Of a stretch of DNA of 64,000 nt, positions 59,784 through 64,000 are shown piece after piece (within the stretch, counting starts at the first letter, position 1; the number at the start of each line of letters is the position of its first letter). Origin of the DNA: Flavobacterium sp. NG2 (GTDB taxonomy: Bacteria; Bacteroidota; Bacteroidia; Flavobacteriales; Flavobacteriaceae); assembly GCF_034119845.1 (NCBI RefSeq), contig NZ_CP139420.1, forward strand, positions 2,978,001 through 3,042,000. Direction: 5' to 3'. Under the pieces are notes generated by a model. It did not search any database, was not told the origin of the DNA, and was given only the letters and a program-made list of their open reading frames with translations. A program made the translations under genes and the position numbers.

Positions 59784-62700
59784 TTGGGGTGGGTGGGGTG
59801 TTGTGGGGGGGTGGGTGTGTGGGGGGGTGGGGTGTGGTGGGGGTTGGGGGTGTTGTTGGTGGGTGGTTTGTGGGGGGTGGGGGTGTGGGGGGTGGGGGGG
59901 GTTGGTGGTGTGTTGGGGGGGGGGTGTGTGGGGGTGGGTGTGGGGTGGTTGGGGGGGTGGGGGTGTGGTTGGGGTGGTGGTGTGGGGTTGGGGGGTGTTG
60001 GGTGTGTGTTGGGGTGGTGGGTGTTGTGGGGTGGGTGGGGGGGGGGTTTGGGGTTGGTGGGGGGTTGGGGGGGGGTGGGGGTGTTGGGGTTGTGGGGGTG
60101 GGTTGGGGTGTGGTGGGGTGTGGGTGGTTGGGGTTGGGGGTGGGGTGGGGTGTGGGTGGGTGTTGTGTTGGGGTGGTGTGGTGTGGGGGTGGGGTGTTGG
60201 GGGGTGTGGGTGTGTGTGTGGGGGGGGTGGGGGGGGGGTGTGGGGGGGGGTGTGGTTTTGGTGTGTGGGTGGGTGGTTGTTGGGGTGGGTGGGGTTGGGG
60301 GGTGTGGTGGTGGGGTGGGGGTTGGGTTGTGGGGTGGTGTTGGTGGGGGTGGGGGGGGTGTTGGGGGGTGGTGGGGTGGGTTGTTTGTGGGGTGTTGGTG
60401 GTGGGTGGTGTGGGGTGGGGTGGTGTGGGGTTGGTGTTGGGGTGGTTGGGGTTGGGGGTGGTGTGGGGGGTGTTGTGGGGGTGTTGTTTTGGTGGTGTGG
60501 GGGGGTGTGGGTGTGGGTGGTGGTTGGTGGGGGGGGGTTTGTGTGGGTGTTTGGGGGTGGTGGTTTGGGGTGGTGGGGGTGGGTGTTGGTTGTGGTGTGT
60601 GGGTTGTGTGGGGGTTGTGGGGGGGGGTGGTGTTGGTGGGTGTTGGGGTGGGTGTTGTTGGGGGTGTGGGTGGGGGTGGGGTGTTGTGTTGGTGGTGGGT
60701 GGTTGGGGGTGTGTGGGGGGTGTTTGGTGTGTGTGGGGTGGTGTGGTTGGTGGGTGGGTGTGGGGTTGTGGTTGGTTGTTGGGGGGTTTGGGGTGGGTGT
60801 GTTGTGGGTGGGGGGTGGTGGGGGTGGGGGTTGTGGGGGTTGGGTGGGGGGGTGGGGTTGTGGTGGGGGGTGGGTGGTGGTTGGTGGGGTGTGGGGGTTG
60901 TGGGTGGTGGTTGGGGTGGGGGTTGTTTGGGGGTGTGGGGGGGGGGGGGTTGTGGGGTGGGGTGGTGTGTTGGGTGGTGTTGGGGGGTGGTGTTGGGGTG
61001 GGTGGGGGTTGTGTTGTGGGTGGGGTGGGGTGTGGTGGTGTGGGTGTGGTTTGTGGGGGGGTTTGGGTTGGGGGGGGGTGTGGGGGTGTGGGTGGGGGTG
61101 GGGGGTGGGGGTGTGTTTGGGGTGTGGGTGGGTGTTTGGGTGGGTTGGGGGGGTGTGTGTGGGGGTGGGTGGGGTTGGGTGGGTGGGGGGTGGGTTGGGG
61201 GTGGGTGGGTGTGGGTGTGGTTTGGTGGGGTGGGTGGGGTGTGTTGGGGGTGGTGGGGTGGGTTGGGGTTGGGGTGGGGGGTGTGGTTGTGGGTTGGGGG
61301 TGGTGTGTGGTTGTGGTGGTTGGGTGGGGGGTTGGTGGGTGTTTGTGGTGTGGGTGTGGTGGGTTGGGTGGGGTGTGTTGGGGTTGGGTGGGGTGGTTGG
61401 GTGGGGGGGGGGGGGGTTGTGTTGGTTTGTGGTGGGTGGTTGGGGTGTGGTGTGGGTGTGGGTGGGTGTTGGGGGTGTGGTGTGGTGGGTGGGTGTGGTG
61501 GGTGGTGGTTGGTGTGGGGGTTGTGTGGGGGGTTGGGGTGGGGGTGTGTGTGGGGTGGGGTGGGGTTGGTGTGTGGGTGGTTGGGGGTGGGGGGTTTGGT
61601 TGGGTGTGTTGGGGGTGTTTGGGGGTGTGGTGGGGTGTGGGTGGTGGGGGTGTGGGGTGTGGGGGGTGTGGTGGGGGTGTTGGGGGTGTTTGGGGGTGGG
61701 TGTGGGTTGGTGGGGGTGGTGGGGGGTTGGGTGGGGGGTGGTTGGGGGGTGTTTGTTGGGGTGGGGGGGGGGGTGGGTGTGGGGTGTGGGGTGGTGGGGT
61801 TGGGTGGGTGGGGTGTGTTGGTGGGGGTGTGTGGGGGGGGGGGGTGTGTTGGTGGGGTGTTGGGTGGGGGTGTGTTGGTTGGGGTGGGGGTGGTGGGTTG
61901 GGGTTGTGGGGTGGTGGGGGGTGGGTTTGGGGGGTGTTGGGGGGGGGGGGTGGGGTGGTGTTGGGGTGGTGGGGGGTGGGTGGGTGGGGTTGTGGGTGGG
62001 GGTGGGGTGGGGGGTGGTGGGGTGGTGTGTGGGGGTGGGGGGGGTTGGGGTGTTGGGTGGTGGGGGGTGGGGTGTTGGTTGGGGGTGTTGGTGGGTGGGT
62101 GGGGTGGGTGGTGTGTTTGGGTGGGGTGGTTGGGGGTTTGTGGTGTGGGGTGGGTGGTGTGGGGGTGGGTTGGGGGGGGTGGGTGTGGGTGGTTGGGTGG
62201 GGGGGTGGGGGGTGTGGTGGTTTGGTGTGGGGGGGTGGTTGGGTGGGGGTGGGGGTGGTTTGGGTGGGGGGGGGGGTGGTGGGTGGTGGGGGGTGGGGGG
62301 GGTGGGTGGGGTTGGGTTGGGTGTGTGGGGTGTGGGGGGGGTGGGTGGTTGGGGGTGGTGGTGTTGTGGGGGTGGTGGGTGGTTGGTTTGGGGTGGGTGG
62401 GGGTGTTGTGGGGGGGTTGGGTGGGGGTGTTTGGGGTGGTGGGGTTGGTGTGGGGGGGGTGTGGGTGTGGGGGGGTGGTGGGGGGGGGTGGGGGGTTGGG
62501 TGTGGGTGTTTGGGTGTGGTGGGGTGGGGGGGGTGGGGTGGGGTGGGGGGTGGGGGGTGGTGGTGGGTGGGGTGTTGTGGGGGGGGGGGTGGGGGTGGGG
62601 GGTGGGGGGGGGGTGGGTGGGGGTGGGGGGGTTTGGGGGGGGTGGTGTGGGGGGGGGTGGGGTTGGGTGGGGGGGGGGGGTGTGGGGGGGGGTGTGTGGG

Positions 62701-64000
62701 GGGGGTTTGTGGGGGTGGGGTGGGTGTGGGGGTTGTGTGGTGGTGTGGGGGGTTGGGGTGTGGGGGGGGGTGTTGGGGGTTGGGTTGTGGGTGGGTGGTG
62801 GGGTGGGTTGGGTGGGGGGGTGTTGGGGTGTGTGGGGTTGGGGGTTGGGTGGTGTGGGGTGGGGGGGGTGTGGGGTGGGGGGTTGGGTTGGTTGGGGTGG
62901 GGGGGGTTTGGTGGGGGTGGTGGTGTGGGGTTGGGGGGGGTGGTGGTGGTGTGGGGGGTGGTTGGGGGGTGGGGGTGGGGGGGGGTGGGGGGTTGGTGGG
63001 TGTGGGTGTGTGGGGTGGGTTGGGGGGGGTGGGGGTGGGGTGGTGGGGTGGGGGGTGGTTGGGGTGTGTTGTGGGGTGGGTTGGGTGGGGGGTGTGTGTG
63101 TGGTGGGGTGTTGGTGGGTTGTGGGGGGTGGGTGGGTGGGGGTTGGGTGGGGGTGGGTGGTGGGGGGTGTGGTGGGGGTGTGGGGGGTGGGTGGGGTGGT
63201 GGGGTGTTGGGTTTGGGGGTGGGTGTTGGTGTGGGGGGGTTGGTGGGGGGGTGGGGGGGGTGTTGGGGTGTTGGGTGGGGGGTGGGGTGGGTGTTGGGGT
63301 GTGGGGGTGGGTGGGGGGGTGGGGGTGGTGGGTTGTGTGGGGGGTTGGTGGGGGGGTGGGGGTGTGGGGGGGGTGGTGTGTGGGGGGGTGGGTGGGGGGG
63401 GGTGGGGTGGTGTGGGGGGGGGTGGGGTGTGTTGGTGGGTGGTGGTTTGGGTTGTGGGGTGTGGGTTGGGGGGTGTTGGTGGGGTGGGGTTGGTGGTTGG
63501 GTGGGGGTTGGTGGGGGGGGGTGGGGGTGTGGTGTGGTGTTGTGTTGGGTTGGGGTGGGGGTGGGGGGGGGTGGGTTGGGGTGGTGTGGGGGTGTTTTGG
63601 GTGGGGTGTGGTTGAGGGTGGGTGGGGGTGGTGGGGGTGTGGTTGGTTGGTGGTGGGGGGGTGGGTGGTGTGGTGTTGGTGGTGGTTGTGGTGTGTTTGG
63701 TGGGTGGTGGTGGGGGGTTGGGGTGGGGGTGGGGGGTGTGTGTGTTGGGTGTGGGGGGTGTGGGGGGGGGGGTGTGGGGGGGTTGGGGTGGTTTGGGGGG
63801 GGTGGGTGGGGGTGGGTTGGTGGGGTGTTGTGGGTGGGGGTGGTGGGGTTGGTTGGTGGTGGGGGTGTGGGGTGGGTTGGTGGGGGGGGGGGGTGGGGGT
63901 GTGTGGGGGGGGTGGGGGTTGTGTGGTGGGGGTTTGGGGGTGGGGTTGTGGGTGGGGGTTGGTGGGTGTTTTTGGGTGTGGTGGGTGGTTGGTGGGTGGG

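Larger units (their letters stand above)
3875..64000. repeat. 60-kb G/T-only low-complexity tract
   Basis: Apart from five A residues, everything here is G or T on the plus strand. It is not a tandem repeat: no fixed unit or period is visible, only irregular strings of G runs (mostly 1-6, up to 17) separated by T runs (mostly 1-2, up to 5). Only eight codons are possible, so any forward frame reads as Gly, Val, Trp, Cys, Leu and Phe, and stop codons cannot occur. The complementary strand uses only C and A and can form neither a stop nor an ATG, GTG or TTG start. I see no gene, RNA gene, insertion sequence, CRISPR array or origin. The most likely sources are instrument or basecaller artefact, or synthetic text; a telomere-like or satellite array is much less likely. 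Confidence 0.5.

Noticed and set aside
61606..61698. A 22-base string repeated at 61606-61627 and 61677-61698
   Set aside because: In a two-letter sequence of this length, several nearby matches of this size are expected by chance. Neighbouring bases do not continue the match into a repeat array.
3875..64000. Telomeric DNA, such as yeast-type irregular TG(1-3) or ciliate TTGGGG arrays
   Set aside because: Telomeres can be G/T-only on one strand, but they keep a limited unit and are usually far shorter. Here G runs reach 17, T runs reach 5, no unit recurs, and the adjoining sequence is a bacterial ribosomal gene.
637..64000. Bisulfite-converted DNA
   Set aside because: Conversion would explain missing C with extra T, but not the disappearance of A over 60 kb, nor the normal C content in the first 546 bases.
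3875..64000. Glycine-rich giant structural protein (silk- or PE_PGRS-like)
   Set aside because: Such proteins have ordered repeats and use A- and C-containing codons. This translation has six residues fixed by the two-letter alphabet, many Trp and Cys, and no repeat unit.
3875..64000. CRISPR array, tRNA, rRNA or insertion sequence on either strand
   Set aside because: None can be built from G and T alone (or C and A alone): there are no complementary stems, no spaced identical repeats and no terminal inverted repeats.

Overview
This window holds one recognisable biological segment, about the first 548 bases. The remaining 63 kb or so is low-complexity sequence that I do not think encodes anything. 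I found no novel biological system.

Region 1 (1-548): AT-rich, four-letter sequence. The minus strand reads as the middle of ribosomal protein S1 (rpsA) across parts of three S1 repeats. The wording, including MSWSTHLRSAQDF, KYPVG, SKHT and ELEEGIDG, is that of Bacteroidota, most like Flavobacteriia from memory of the family. The reading frame breaks every few codons through gains or losses of one to three bases, several of them in short homopolymers. That pattern looks more like raw long-read error, or imperfect imitation of a gene, than slow decay of a pseudogene.

Region 2 (547-636): the gene-like sequence stops exactly at an (AC)14 repeat. A C5G6 block follows, then G/T-rich sequence and the last bases containing C (last C at 636).

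Region 3 (637-3874): three letters only (A, G, T). A is common until about 1490, then falls unevenly until the last ordinary A at 3874.

Region 4 (3875-64000): essentially two letters, G and T. I found only five A residues (41288, 41291, 41461, 53839, 63615) and no C. A forward reading frame of nearly 60 kb (3700-63615) exists because G/T-only DNA cannot form a stop codon; it encodes almost only Gly, Val, Trp, Cys, Leu and Phe. The minus strand, made only of C and A, also lacks stops, and it lacks start codons. The G fraction drifts between about 55% and 85% over kilobases, with G runs up to 17.

Overall reading (inference): a short real or realistic Bacteroidota rpsA stretch followed by a stepwise loss of alphabet that no known genome shows. 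The best explanations are basecaller output from a stalled or blocked nanopore, or sequence from a generative model that collapsed into low complexity. The genes do not form a working set: there is one broken fragment and nothing else.
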